Source: an uncultured Balneola sp.
GTDB taxonomy: Bacteria > Bacteroidota > Rhodothermia > Balneolales > Balneolaceae
DNA length: 64,000 nucleotides
NCBI GenBank assembly: GCA_902529115.1
Contig: CABZVB010000004.1
Location: 1-64,000 of the forward strand
Reading direction: 5' to 3'
Below the pieces are notes generated by a model. It searched no databases and was not told the DNA's origin. It was given only the letters and a program-made list of their open reading frames with translations. A program made the position numbers and the translations under genes. Each line of letters starts with the position of its first letter. Within the stretch, counting starts at the first letter, position 1. Below are positions 18,901 to 27,835 of the stretch, piece after piece.

Positions 18901-19447
18901 AACCATGAACACAGAAGTTATACCAGGTTGTTCATTAAGAGATTTACAGCGAGGGCAATTGGTTGTTGAAAAGCCATTTCTCATTCCATCAGACACCCTT
19001 CAACCCGAAAAAATATATTCCTTAATTAGGGGAGAGGATCGTCAGCTACAGTTCGACTCGAATCTTGATATTAAGGTATTGCCAAAGGGATTTTTTAAAG
19101 GTTTCATTGATTTAGTTTTTGAATGTGAAGGTAAATTTTATGTCCTGGATTACAAAACCAATACACGAATTGGTGAACGTGCTTATTCGCCCATCCAGTT
19201 AACTAAGGCGATGGTTGAATTAGATTTTGATGTGCAAGGTCATTTGTACAGCTTGGCATTACATCAGTTTCTTAGTGTGTACATGCGTCAGTATGATTAT
19301 GACCAGCACTATGGGGGCTACGTGTATGTATTTGTACGAGGACTGGACCCTGAAAATCCCGAAAATGGGATATATCATCATAAACCCGATATCCGTCTAA
19401 TTACTAGTTTACTCGACGAATTATTGCCTCAGGAGGTCCAAGAATGA
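15944..19447 (+). CDS. recB: Exodeoxyribonuclease V subunit beta (RecB)
   Basis: This is an SF1A helicase-nuclease of 1167 residues. Walker A EANAGTGKTYN is near residue 20, followed by motif II VALIDEFQDTD, motif III VIGDPKQAIYGFRGADI, motif V ITTHRSKGLQYPVVF and motif VI RLTYVSITRAE. The C-terminal RecB nuclease domain carries GFIDLVFEC and VLDYKTN, the catalytic Asp-Asp-Lys set. An internal low-complexity Asp/Leu-rich linker precedes the nuclease domain. The ATG at 15944 overlaps the recC stop and is preferred to the TTG three bases upstream. It unwinds and resects double-strand breaks to load RecA. Confidence 0.95.
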   Translation: MKDFDVKYADLKGIHLVEANAGTGKTYNISSLFVRLIAETDHEIHKLLVLTFTEAATVELRQRIQSRCREVLERLEQPQNQASDGDQFLEYCATKYGAQDNVMHRLQQAIIAFDESQIFTIHGFCQKLLRDYPFQFGVNPDFELLHNPKPMLLDVIRSYWRMFFSAEEHWVKNLFQDTFLHTAKGIRSPEDFYTQFGDTLYDEFPIHPKSALTSHFEEYCSSRSVSFSLHSLVKFMEETSNPNDWADNRVEEEKKQLFHTLTELWIRELRSLFSDEKKNRGLLDYDDLIRVVARGIMQSNLEFLTVLRQLYPVALIDEFQDTDTYQFAIFKTLFEGFPNGTLYVIGDPKQAIYGFRGADIHTYLEAKNWVTKENHYKLSYNYRSNPELLEFTNQFFTPESSGRPFWLDIDYQDSHHPSKVIDSETQMMARYDNHVWLDNEGMQRLYPVQWISITGYTSEQTRAAIMDDVVKRVKYLLNGSLFLSKKSISGVQIQELQPSDIAILVHTNNQASDIQDLLSRWGIPSVINVQKSIYQSSEAEYIQTWLNILQNPNNEKQINYVLAHPIGGLTAEELRTQQEDTSYWAELLMTIQKSAFEAKSKEVAWVLRDLFKFLKLYDQWPLRNDFERIVTNIDHILEIIQFQQNSKGLGINGLIHFIDSQKSEHRLEIDEDIIRINTDEQMVNIITTHRSKGLQYPVVFCPFESAGKTPILTNKVIKYRFEGRQCYDIRLVSKAKDLHLAPLVSMMSEEIANRIRLTYVSITRAESLCVIYNHTGMSGWNSGLLTTGMDKELLGSLIETKMRNPKKKPTSDSSWHADTLASHICDTLGERYKPIRAWSYTQMPPIQMDIIPSGVSKDSSEFQYKELMSLKSLQKYTRIHSYTSLKHHIKDADGLDRLNGLSDLKDLDRVDVESEDTDGDKKQTSYSSNQMPKGAEIGSFFHRLMEQLLDRWVLGEYDYREWVLQESRNFGLNETHSEHIYSWVSKTMNTEVIPGCSLRDLQRGQLVVEKPFLIPSDTLQPEKIYSLIRGEDRQLQFDSNLDIKVLPKGFFKGFIDLVFECEGKFYVLDYKTNTRIGERAYSPIQLTKAMVELDFDVQGHLYSLALHQFLSVYMRQYDYDQHYGGYVYVFVRGLDPENPENGIYHHKPDIRLITSLLDELLPQEVQE

Positions 19448-21195
19448 ACCATCGGAATGTCATTGAAAAATGGTTAGAAAAGCAGGTATATTCCAATAAA
19501 GAATATCTGATCTATATGTCCTTTAACTCATATTTACTTGAGGAATTTGGCTCTAAGTATGCCGATACGGATCAAGGATGTGTACAGAGGTATATTCTTT
19601 TGCAATGGTTTTATTATCAGCAAATGGGTTATGTATGCACAACCATAGAGGATCTCCTCATACCAAGCTTGTTCTTTAGTGATTTATTTAAACGACTTAA
19701 GGGTGAGGAATGGACCTACGATTTTGTTTTCGAGTTGCTTCAAAACTTACCTTTTAAAGGAGATTTTAAGCCTTTTAAGGTAGAAGAGGATAGGCTTTAT
19801 ATGCACCGTTACTGGGATTATGAGCGGTATATTGCCGACTGGATTAACGAAACTGCGGAATTGAGTTCAGTAGAATTTTCGGAAGCAACAGGGCTCCATT
19901 CAAAAAGTGTCTATGAAGATTGGGTGCGTGAACATTTTACAGAATTGGATGAGGCTAAATTAGGCGTGTTACTATACCTATTTGATAATCGGTTTAGTAT
20001 TGTTACAGGTGGTCCTGGAACGGGTAAAACCTATACTTTAGAAAAAATTCTTCAGGTATACCAGCATTGGCTGCCTACTAAAAAAGTTTATCTGGCGGCT
20101 CCTACTGGGAAGGCAGCTAAGCGAATGGGGCAATCTATTTCAAGTGATCTTATCGAAGTATATAGAGCTCCTACTACCATTCATAAGATGCTTGAGGCTA
20201 ATAGGGATGGTACATATCGACGAACACAAAAAAGAAAACTTACGGCTGATTTGATTATTATTGACGAAGCTTCTATGGTCGATATTGATCTTTTTTATCA
20301 TGTGCTGAAGGCATTAAAAAATGATTCACAACTTGTATTACTGGGTGATCACCATCAGTTGGAATCAGTAGAGGCTGGCAGTCTACTTGGCGACCTGTGT
20401 TCCATTGGGGCCAAATCTAATCAGCTAAGGGTACCTTATCAGGTTTTTGAGTTGGATCGTGTGTATCGACAGGCGGAATCGAGTCATATTCCTGAATTAG
20501 CAGAATCTATTAAGTTGGGAGATATGGACATGGTTAAACAGATACTTAAAGATGCTTCTAAAGCAGATGTGAATTGGATTGAGTCTAACCCTAGCATCCA
20601 TTCACATTTGCCTTTACTTCATTTATGGGCGGAACATGATCTTAGCTATTCAAAGGATCTGATGTTGGGTGATTCATCGAAAGAAATTACCCAAAAAGAG
20701 AGCTACAAGGTGTTAAGTCCACATCGAGTGGGTTCTTTTGGATGCAATAATATAAACCAGATCATGGATCGCAAGAACCGCCAACTATACTCTCAAAAGA
20801 ATCTTTCATCATGGTATCTTGGCCGTCCTGTCATTATTCAAGTGAATGATCCAAATACGAAACTCTATAATGGGGATATTGGAGTTTGTACTGCTATAGA
20901 ACCAGATAGAATTACAAAACTTGATGGAGAGGATGAACATATTTTGGTGAGTCGATTACCACAGTACGAATTAGCTTATGCACTCACCATTCACAAATCA
21001 CAAGGATCGGAATTTGATCATGTGCTAGTGATATTACAACCTGAGGTCTCTCTTTTACATACCCGTGAATTACTCTATACCGCTGTAACGAGGGCTAAAA
21101 AATCAATTACCATACTGGCCACCGAGGAGCAACTAAGAAAGGCCGTCTCTACACGTACAAATCGTAGAAGTGGCCTCATTAAAAAAATTGCTTAG
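19444..21195 (+). CDS. recD: Exodeoxyribonuclease V subunit alpha (RecD)
   Basis: The 583-residue SF1B helicase has Walker A TGGPGTGKTYTL near residue 192, AAPTGKAAKRM, motif II IIIDEASMVD, LLGDHHQLESVEAGSLLGDL, and a C-terminal motif AYALTIHKSQGSEF with LLYTAVTRAK. The N-terminal region contacts RecC in the E. coli complex. It starts in an ATGA overlap with recB, completing a recC-recB-recD operon. The order (C, B, D without ptr) differs slightly from E. coli. The downstream FKBP gene converges with only four bases between. Confidence 0.94.
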   Translation: MNHRNVIEKWLEKQVYSNKEYLIYMSFNSYLLEEFGSKYADTDQGCVQRYILLQWFYYQQMGYVCTTIEDLLIPSLFFSDLFKRLKGEEWTYDFVFELLQNLPFKGDFKPFKVEEDRLYMHRYWDYERYIADWINETAELSSVEFSEATGLHSKSVYEDWVREHFTELDEAKLGVLLYLFDNRFSIVTGGPGTGKTYTLEKILQVYQHWLPTKKVYLAAPTGKAAKRMGQSISSDLIEVYRAPTTIHKMLEANRDGTYRRTQKRKLTADLIIIDEASMVDIDLFYHVLKALKNDSQLVLLGDHHQLESVEAGSLLGDLCSIGAKSNQLRVPYQVFELDRVYRQAESSHIPELAESIKLGDMDMVKQILKDASKADVNWIESNPSIHSHLPLLHLWAEHDLSYSKDLMLGDSSKEITQKESYKVLSPHRVGSFGCNNINQIMDRKNRQLYSQKNLSSWYLGRPVIIQVNDPNTKLYNGDIGVCTAIEPDRITKLDGEDEHILVSRLPQYELAYALTIHKSQGSEFDHVLVILQPEVSLLHTRELLYTAVTRAKKSITILATEEQLRKAVSTRTNRRSGLIKKIA

Positions 21196-21199
21196 AAGC

Positions 21200-21919
21200 T
21201 TATTTAACTTCTGTTAATTCAATCTTGAAAATCAGCATGTCATTGGGTTGAATAGCACCACCTGGTCGTGGGTTTTCGCCATAGGCAAGCTCGGAAGGTA
21301 TGTAAAACATATACACTGCACCTTCTTTCATCAATTGTAAACCTTCGGTCCATCCTGGAATTACACCACCAAGTACAAACTCAGCAGGTTCACCAGGATT
21401 ACCCAGTTCGTCATAGGTGCCGTCGAATCGGGTGCCATCAACTAATGTACCTTCATACTGCACAACAACGGTATTCTCGGGAGTGGGCGATACCCCTGTG
21501 CCTTCAACCAGAACTTTATACTGTAAGCCAGAGGCAGTTTCCATAACACTTTCTTTGGTTCTGTTTTCAGCCAAAAATGCTTTTTGCTCTTCTAGATTCT
21601 CCACCTTCATCTGATCCATTAAATACTGTCCAAAACGTCCAAATAGTTCCTGTATATTTACAGTAGACATTTCGTTTTCTGCACTATTTTGTCCTGCTTG
21701 AAATCCAGCAATAAAATTATCTAGGTCTGCATTTTCGAATCCTTGGGCGGTTAATTGGCTGCCGTTTTGATACCCAATTGCATAACTCACACTATCGACT
21801 AGAGTATTCATTGAAGCTTTTTTGGGATAGGTAGTGGATTGGTTATCGCAGGATATTGTGATTAAACCAAATCCAATTAAGATACCTAGGGTAGATTTAA
21901 GGTATTTAAATGATCGCAT
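21200..21919 (-). CDS. FKBP-type peptidyl-prolyl isomerase, lipoprotein (Mip/FkpA-like)
   Basis: The 239-residue protein has a lipoprotein signal ending ITISC (Cys24), a helical N-terminal dimerisation domain of the FkpA/Mip type (VDSVSYAIGYQNGSQL), and a C-terminal FKBP domain (about 130-239). Landmarks are VVQYEGTLVDGTRFD, VIPGWTEGLQLMKEGAVYMFYIPSELAYG and MLIFKIELTEV. It probably assists folding of exported proteins in the periplasm. Another, cytoplasmic SlyD-like FKBP lies at 26.2 kb. Confidence 0.9.
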   Translation of the reverse strand: MRSFKYLKSTLGILIGFGLITISCDNQSTTYPKKASMNTLVDSVSYAIGYQNGSQLTAQGFENADLDNFIAGFQAGQNSAENEMSTVNIQELFGRFGQYLMDQMKVENLEEQKAFLAENRTKESVMETASGLQYKVLVEGTGVSPTPENTVVVQYEGTLVDGTRFDGTYDELGNPGEPAEFVLGGVIPGWTEGLQLMKEGAVYMFYIPSELAYGENPRPGGAIQPNDMLIFKIELTEVK

Positions 21920-22047
21920 AAATGTGGTTTGTATGTTTAATAGTTTAGTTAAAAATTATGTATACACAAGATAGAATAATTCATGAATTAAAACACTTTT
22001 CACATATTGTCCGTATATTAAAAAAATAATTTTACTAAATAGAACAA

Positions 22048-23830
22048 TTGCATTTTAAGGAATTTAATCTAAATAAATTATTACAGGCAGGATTAGATGA
22101 TGTTGGATTTCAAGAGCCAACACCTATACAGGAACAATGTATACCGCTTCTATTACAAGGATATGATGTACTAGGTGCAGCGCAAACGGGAACAGGGAAA
22201 ACGGGAGCCTTTGTAATACCTGTGTTAGAAATAATGCTCAAAGAAAAGAAAGATCACATTAGAACGCTAATTTTGTCACCTACCCGAGAGTTAGCCCAAC
22301 AAATTGATGAACAAATATTTGCTCTTGGATATCATACCGATACGACATCATGTACAATCATTGGTGGAGAAGATTTTGGCAAACAAGCAGAAGCTATTCG
22401 TGCTGGAGTAGACATATTAGTGGCTACGCCTGGACGTTTGATTGATCAAATGAAGGTGCTAGATGTTGATTTTTCAGGAATTGAATTTTTTATATTAGAT
22501 GAGGCTGACCGAATGCTAGATATGGGATTTTTGCCTGATGTTCAACACATTATAGATAAGTTGCCAAATACGCGGCAAAATCTATTATTCTCAGCTACTA
22601 TGCCTAAAGATATTCATAAGCTTGCATCTAATATAATGAAAGACCCAAAAAAAAGTTGAGATTGAAGTATCCACCACATCAAACTCTGTCGAGCAAAAGG
22701 CTTATCTACTAGATGGTCGAGAAAAGTTACGTTTCATTCAACGTTATTTTGGGCATCATGAATGGAATTCATGCATTATTTTTACAGCCACTAAAAAAGG
22801 GGCTGATCAATTAGTTAATGCTCTTAAAAAAATTGATGTTGAAGCTGTTGGAATACACGGAGACCGAGACCAAAATGAGCGAAATATTGCTCTTCAGGCA
22901 TTTAAAAATGGGACAGTATCTGTTATTGTGGCTACAGATGTACTTGCAAGAGGTATTGACATTAGTGATGTGTCTATGATCATCAATTATGATGTGCCAA
23001 GGGCAGTGGAAGATTATATACATCGTATCGGAAGAACAGGTAGGTATGATAAAGAGGGTACGGCAGTGACACTAGTGAATCGTCAAGACCAAAAATATTT
23101 TCAATCTATTGAGAAAAAGGTTGGAGAAACACTTCATATTGTGGAGGTTAGCAAGGGAAAATTAGATACTATTTTCGGGGAAGTCGATCAAGATAAACCA
23201 ACAAAAAAAGTATCTAGTGTAAAGTCTACAGAGCTTACATCAATTTCTAAAAAAAGAAGTTTAAAGGTAGTCCCCGTAAAGTCTAAAAAGAACTCACTTG
23301 AAAAACCTCAAGAAACTTCTGCTACAAACCTAAATGAAGTAAATGAGCCAATTAAAGCTGATTATAGCAAAGCTAGAAATGTTAAATTTAGCCGAGATAT
23401 ACAGGGTAGATTAGTCATTAATCTGATAGTTGACGGTGAAATAGTCATACCTATTGCTAGCAATGAATCCAGTGAGCAAGACACTCTGAATAATGAGGGA
23501 GTAAAAAATGATGTTGAAGGGGTAGTACGACCAAAGAATAAAAATGTAAAAAAACCAAAAAAACCGATTACTGTTAAACTAAAGAAAGATAACAAGACTA
23601 AAGAGGAAAAAGGTCAAAGATTAAATAAGGCTTCGAAAAAAAATATTAAGACCTCTAGTAATAAATCCAAGAATAAATCATCACGCTCTACTTCCAGTTC
23701 AAAAAAAAGACCGCTTGTTGAAGTAAGGACCCTTAACCAAGCAACAAAAAGAGCAAAGAAAGCACCAAAGCCAGCTAAAGGTGTTTGGGGTATAATTAAG
23801 AGTATGTTACCAAGATTTAATAGGGAATAA
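22048..23830 (+). CDS. DEAD-box RNA helicase, interrupted by a single-base frameshift
   Basis: The first frame starts at TTG 22048 (an in-frame stop precedes it) and carries the first RecA domain: PTPIQEQ Q-motif, Walker A AQTGTGKT, PTRELAQQ, DEADRML and SAT. It ends at TGA 22657. The second RecA domain continues in the next frame from about 22655 without a stop: IFTATKKGAD, VATDVLARGIDISDV and HRIGRTGR. Removing one A from the A8 tract at 22647-22654 joins both into about 593 residues. The last 200 or so residues are a lysine-rich, low-complexity RNA-binding-type tail. It is RhlE-like. Either a real lesion, a sequencing error, or transcriptional slippage explains it. Confidence 0.85.
22647..22654 (+). 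other. A8 homopolymer at the frameshift in the DEAD-box gene
   Basis: Eight consecutive A residues sit exactly where the helicase frame breaks. One A fewer restores D-P-K-K-V-E-I-E and the rest of the second helicase domain. Runs of this length are known hotspots for indels, for read errors and for RNA polymerase slippage in A+T-rich genomes. Confidence 0.8.
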
Positions 23831-23898
23831 TTGGTGTTTCTCTGATAGATGTCGGATTTTTCTTTGCTATATTCCTTGACACTATTCGCCTTGTTATC

Positions 23899-25104
23899 AT
23901 GAAAAAATTTTTGGCCCTAATTTTAATTGCTACTGTCATATTTGGATGCAATACTTCTTCAAATACTGAAGAAAACATACTTAACACCGAGCAATTAGTT
24001 ATTGCCTCAGAAACGACTGTTAAAGGGCAACGGCTTTCCTTAATTGCTGATCAACCAATAAAAAATGTTATATTTATGATTGGTGATGGAACAGGTATCG
24101 CACAACTATATAGTGGTCAATTGCAAGAGGTTGGTCCTAATGGTTATTTACATGCTCAGCGTCTTCCAATAACGGGAATAGTAAAAACACATGCTGAAGA
24201 CGATTTAATTACTGATTCTGCATCTGGAGCTACTGCATATTCCTGTGGAATTAAAACTAAAAATGGAGTTATAGCCCAAGATTCTGATGGCAATGAATGT
24301 GTTACCCTATTGGAGCTATCTCAAAAGGCTGGTATGAAGACTGGTTTAGTTGCTACATCAGGAGTTACTCACGCAACACCTGCAAGTTTTGCAACTCATA
24401 TTGATTCTCGCAATAAATACTCAGAGATTGCAGAGCAATTAGTTGAATCTGAAGTTGATGTAATACTTGGAGGCGGATTGGAATATTTTCTACCCTTAGA
24501 CTCTGCTGGAAGTAATCGGGCTGATCAATTAAATTTACTATCAAATTTTGAAGAACAAGGGTATGCTATTGTTTTAAACCGGCAGGCTATGATTGAAGAA
24601 AATTCGGATAAAATAGTGGGTCTTTTTTCTCCTGGTGGTTTACCAAGTGAAAATCGAATACCAAGCCTTTCTGAAATGACGAGCAAAGCTGTTGAAAATC
24701 TTTCTTCAAAGGAAAATGGGTTCTTTTTAATGGTTGAGGGTTCACAAATTGATTGGGGTGGTCATGCAAACAATACACCTTATGTCCTTAGAGAAGTAAA
24801 AGACTTTGATGATGCTATTGGAGTAGTTTTGAGTTTCGCAGAGCAAAATCCGGGTACATTAGTTATAATTACCTCTGATCATGAAACTGGGGGAATGACC
24901 ATTAATGGAGTTAACCGGGAAAATACCGTAGTAGATATTGCATGGGCATCTACCGGACATACTGGAACCCCTATTCCATTAATGGCTTATGGTCCTCATG
25001 CAGTCGAATTTAGTGGGTGGTGGGATAATACAGATATAGGAAAAAAAGTGGCTGATTTACTTGGGTTTGAAAACTTTCCACTCGTACTTACTGAAGGCAA
25101 TTAG
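23899..25104 (+). CDS. Alkaline phosphatase, lipoprotein
   Basis: The 401-residue protein has a lipoprotein signal ending VIFGC (Cys17) and the alkaline phosphatase fold of PF00245: metal ligand Asp63 in MIGDG, phosphorylated Ser107 in TDSASGATAYS, VTHATPASFA, DWGGHAN, ITSDHETGG and STGHTGTP. It hydrolyses phosphate monoesters on the outside of the inner membrane or at the cell surface to release phosphate. It is shorter than E. coli PhoA and lacks extra C-terminal domains. Sixty-eight bases separate it from the helicase gene, enough for its own promoter. No Pho box could be assigned. Confidence 0.9.
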   Translation: MKKFLALILIATVIFGCNTSSNTEENILNTEQLVIASETTVKGQRLSLIADQPIKNVIFMIGDGTGIAQLYSGQLQEVGPNGYLHAQRLPITGIVKTHAEDDLITDSASGATAYSCGIKTKNGVIAQDSDGNECVTLLELSQKAGMKTGLVATSGVTHATPASFATHIDSRNKYSEIAEQLVESEVDVILGGGLEYFLPLDSAGSNRADQLNLLSNFEEQGYAIVLNRQAMIEENSDKIVGLFSPGGLPSENRIPSLSEMTSKAVENLSSKENGFFLMVEGSQIDWGGHANNTPYVLREVKDFDDAIGVVLSFAEQNPGTLVIITSDHETGGMTINGVNRENTVVDIAWASTGHTGTPIPLMAYGPHAVEFSGWWDNTDIGKKVADLLGFENFPLVLTEGN

Positions 25105-25145
25105 ACGTATTCCGAAAGCTATATTTTAAGGATTCCTAGACTTAT

Positions 25146-25613
25146 TTAGCTAGTTGGTTTTACTTGTGTTTTTGAAAAATTGTAGCTCAATAGGCAACCG
25201 ATCAAGCCCATTACGATATGCATGAAAACTGGCAAAAGATCGAAGCTCCACGAGTTTTCAAGGTTAAGATAGTGTATCGTAAACTCGTCATTGGTCCGAA
25301 GAAATCGGTGCCAGTTAAATACGCTATGAAGTGAGATAGTACTGGCAAAAATGTAAATCACATATTTGCTTCTATTGGTTAAGGTCATCAGCACCATCCC
25401 AGCAAGAAATGATGTGGTTAAGTGAACCAACCATAAAATGCCTACCCAAGCGGGATTACTTAGAATTGCAAATCCGTTCCATAGGACTTCTTCATTTGCG
25501 TAAACATGAAGAATTAGACGGGTGAATCCATCAAAAGCTCGTGTGAACAAAAATCCTAATATGGGTAAAATAACAAGGATTTTACCGTAATATTTGAGTT
25601 GAAAGTTAGTCAC
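25146..25613 (-). CDS. Small multi-pass membrane protein of unknown function
   Basis: I do not recognise this 155-residue protein. It has four predicted membrane helices (about residues 9-28, 46-70, 83-98 and 125-147), with an Arg/His-rich stretch (FNWHRFLRTNDEF) between the third and fourth. The start is GTG, with no alternative ATG before the second helix. It converges with the alkaline phosphatase gene. Confidence 0.6.
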   Translation of the reverse strand: MTNFQLKYYGKILVILPILGFLFTRAFDGFTRLILHVYANEEVLWNGFAILSNPAWVGILWLVHLTTSFLAGMVLMTLTNRSKYVIYIFASTISLHSVFNWHRFLRTNDEFTIHYLNLENSWSFDLLPVFMHIVMGLIGCLLSYNFSKTQVKPTS

Positions 25614-25697
25614 GTTTTAAGCTATTATTGTGAGCCTTAATTCTAATTTATTGGTTTTGCCAATAGAATAAATGTACAAACTTTGAGTGATTAACCT

Positions 25698-26168
25698 ATG
25701 CCAAACGACGATATTTTATCTCCTGAAGAAACTATTAATTCCGATAAGCAACTCACGGAATCACTAGAGGTGGAAGCAATTGCAAAGAGAGTTGTTGAGA
25801 AACATAAAATGAAATTTGGGCCAGCCGAAATAGGTTATTTTTTGGTTTATCCAAATATTTCAAGACAAAAAGCCGCCAAGTGCATGAAAGCAAGTCATTA
25901 GGTTAAATATTACTCTGGTTATAATTATCTCATTGAAATATCGGGAGAATTGTGGGATATGTTAGATAATCAAACTAAGGAAATGTTACTGTATCATGAA
26001 CTTCTCCATGTTGACCCAAATTTTAAATCCAAAACTCAGGAATGGAAGATGAATATTCGCAAGCCTGACTTTTCTGATTTTTATGCCATTAATGACAAAT
26101 ATGGGAATGAGTTGTACAAGACCATTCAAGCAACAATTTCACCACTCTACGACTTAGACTCAAAGTAA
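25698..26168 (+). pseudogene. HExxH putative metallopeptidase interrupted by an in-frame TAG
   Basis: A 156-codon frame is interrupted only by TAG at 25899-25901. Before the stop there are 67 residues, with FGPAEIGYFLVYPNISRQKAAKCMKAS. After it the same frame gives YNYLIEISGELWDML and YHELLHV (HELLH at 25995-26009), the zinc-binding HExxH motif. The pattern fits the small putative phage-type metallopeptidase domain found in phages and bacterial chromosomes. No intact phage genes are nearby. Without readthrough, the N-terminal fragment lacks the active site, and no obvious strong start exists for the C-terminal part. Amber suppression or a recent nonsense mutation are both possible. Confidence 0.72.
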
Positions 26169-26216
26169 GAAAGTAAAGTTTCGCTTTAGATTCTTTAAGT
26201 AACGGATTTTAGGACA

Positions 26217-26648
26217 CTATTCGTGAATTTCGATTATCTCAATATCAAAATTGAGATCCTTACCGGCCAAGGGATGATTGGCATCTATGGTGACCATTTC
26301 CACTTTAACCTGAGTAATCTGTACGGGTATAACCTGCCCATCAGGTTGATTTAGTTGCAGCTGCATACCTACTTGGGCATCAAGTTCAGGGGGTAGTTGG
26401 TTATTTGGAACCTGAAGCACCATCTCAGAATTATGTTCTCCATATGCCTCTTTACTAGGTATATTCGCCTTTACCTTCTCACCTACAGAAAGTCCCATTA
26501 TGGCACGTTCAAAACCGGGAATTAATTGGCCTTTTCCAAGGGTAAACTTTAACGGTTTTCTCTCTAGTGAGCTATCGAAAACCTCTCCAGATGTTAATGT
26601 TCCTGTGTAATGAACTGACACAGTATCACCGTTTTTGATTGAGGACAA
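26217..26648 (-). CDS. SlyD-like FKBP peptidyl-prolyl isomerase
   Basis: The 143-residue protein has the short FKBP domain with an insert-in-flap region characteristic of SlyD: VSVHYTGTLTSGEVFDSS, GKGQLIPGFERAIMGLSVGEK, then the IF domain, and HPLAGKDLNFDIEI near the end. It lacks the His/Cys-rich metal-binding tail of E. coli SlyD. No signal peptide is present, so it acts in the cytoplasm. The start is TTG: there is no in-frame ATG before residue 57 and the first beta strand begins at once. Confidence 0.87.
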   Translation of the reverse strand: MSSIKNGDTVSVHYTGTLTSGEVFDSSLERKPLKFTLGKGQLIPGFERAIMGLSVGEKVKANIPSKEAYGEHNSEMVLQVPNNQLPPELDAQVGMQLQLNQPDGQVIPVQITQVKVEMVTIDANHPLAGKDLNFDIEIIEIHE

Positions 26649-26680
26649 GATAAATATATAAAATGAAAATTTAACTTACA

Positions 26681-26699
26681 TTCAAGATAAAATCTTGAA
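26681..26699. repeat. 8-bp hairpin upstream of the SlyD-like gene
   Basis: The sequence ttcaagat-aaa-atcttgaa forms a perfect 8-bp stem with a three-base loop. It lies in the gap between the membrane protein gene at 26.8 kb and the SlyD-like gene, on their shared transcript direction. No T run follows. It could shape mRNA or act as an operator. Confidence 0.3.
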
Positions 26700-26775
26700 T
26701 GAATGTAGGAAATTAATGATCCAGTTATAGTATTAACAAATACATTTCAATAAGGAAGTTATAAACCTTATTTAT

Positions 26776-27468
26776 TCAGTTTTTATTGAGTTTTTTTTTC
26801 ATTGCGAATAAACGTTCTAATTTCACACGTTCACCAGGATTAACTTGTATCTTGATAACACTTTCGATTTGACCAGAGTTACTAGATCTGTCAACTTCTT
26901 TTTCAAATATCATTTGAACTTCATCTTCGCTTAACCAGTGATAGTCTAAAAATGTTTTCCAATCGATTGCTTGATCAATAATCAATATACTGTTAGTTCT
27001 TATATTAGGGGTTATGTACAAAGTAAAACTTACTAGTCCAAAGAAAATAAGCGAAGCACTTGAAAATAAACGTATAGGGGTAATTACAAAATTAAATGCC
27101 CAACCGATACGTAGCAAACCGGCAATTATTAAAGTAGAGCCAATCACTAAGGGGGCAAAGTTAATAATTGGGTTTTTAAAGCTATATAGCGGGTATCCAG
27201 CTATCTTTTTTATTTCTATTTGGCTATATAGTTTCCCCATGCCTATACCAGTTAAAAAAGCGTAGAATAGACTCATAAGCGTTCCTGCTAATGCTTCACT
27301 CAATAAACCATTAATAAATAGTAGTATAGCCACTACATATATTGCTATGAATAGACTAACTAATTGAAGTGTTTTTCTAATTGTGGTAGAATATAAGTGG
27401 GTGTATTGCCCTCCAACAAAATGCCCAAGCAGTAAAAAAGGAATAGAAACTAGGTAAACAAGAGTCAT
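26776..27468 (-). CDS. Membrane protein of unknown function
   Basis: I do not recognise this 230-residue protein. It has about five membrane helices (about residues 4-20, 33-53, 62-80, 105-122 and 130-150) followed by a soluble C-terminal tail of about 70 residues with alternating acidic and basic groups (WLSEDEVQMIFEKEVDRS, GERVKLERLFAMKKK). It diverges from the DUF971-transporter pair with a 40-base gap. Confidence 0.6.
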   Translation of the reverse strand: MTLVYLVSIPFLLLGHFVGGQYTHLYSTTIRKTLQLVSLFIAIYVVAILLFINGLLSEALAGTLMSLFYAFLTGIGMGKLYSQIEIKKIAGYPLYSFKNPIINFAPLVIGSTLIIAGLLRIGWAFNFVITPIRLFSSASLIFFGLVSFTLYITPNIRTNSILIIDQAIDWKTFLDYHWLSEDEVQMIFEKEVDRSSNSGQIESVIKIQVNPGERVKLERLFAMKKKLNKN

Positions 27469-27508
27469 TAATTCTATATATTTGTACTCTTAAAAATAGA
27501 AACTTAGC

Positions 27509-27835
27509 ATGTTTGTTCCTGGTAAAATAGTTATAAATAACGAGGAAGAGTACCTTCAAATTACTTGGAGTGATGGCAAAATATATCAATATCCGCTTTT
27601 TGGGCTACGACAAAACTGCCCATGTGTAATGTGTAGGGGTGGACATGACAAGATGCAAATTTTTGAACCTTCGGCATTTGATGAAAAAGCGTCTACACCT
27701 GTAATAATTAACAAAGCTGATCAAGTAGGTAATCATGCCATTCAGATATACTGGTCGGATGGGCATAACTCAGGGATGTATCGTTGGAGCACCTTGAGAG
27801 AGCTTTACGAAGAATGGAAGAATGAAGCCAAATAA
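27509..27835 (+). CDS. DUF971 / GBBH-like N-terminal domain protein
   Basis: The 108-residue protein matches the DUF971 pattern: ITWSDGKIYQYPLFGLRQNCPCVMC with the Cys-Pro-Cys-x-x-Cys set, and IYWSDGHNSGMYRWSTLRE near the end. This is the small domain also found at the N-terminus of gamma-butyrobetaine hydroxylase. Stand-alone members are often near Fe-S assembly or Mrp genes, but the function is not established. Its end overlaps the transporter gene by 14 bases. Confidence 0.85.
   Translation: MFVPGKIVINNEEEYLQITWSDGKIYQYPLFGLRQNCPCVMCRGGHDKMQIFEPSAFDEKASTPVIINKADQVGNHAIQIYWSDGHNSGMYRWSTLRELYEEWKNEAK

Noticed and set aside
23400-23827. Lysine-rich tail of the helicase as a separate gene
   Set aside because: It is continuous with the second helicase domain in one frame, and basic tails are common in this helicase group.
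22048-23830. Programmed ribosomal frameshift in the helicase, as in prfB
   Set aside because: No Shine-Dalgarno-like stimulator or pseudoknot is apparent near the A8 tract. Indel, error or transcriptional slippage are simpler explanations.
25698-26168. Genome-wide recoding of TAG
   Set aside because: Other genes here (for example the DUF2480 gene, the IscA-type gene and alkaline phosphatase) end at TAG at the expected family lengths.
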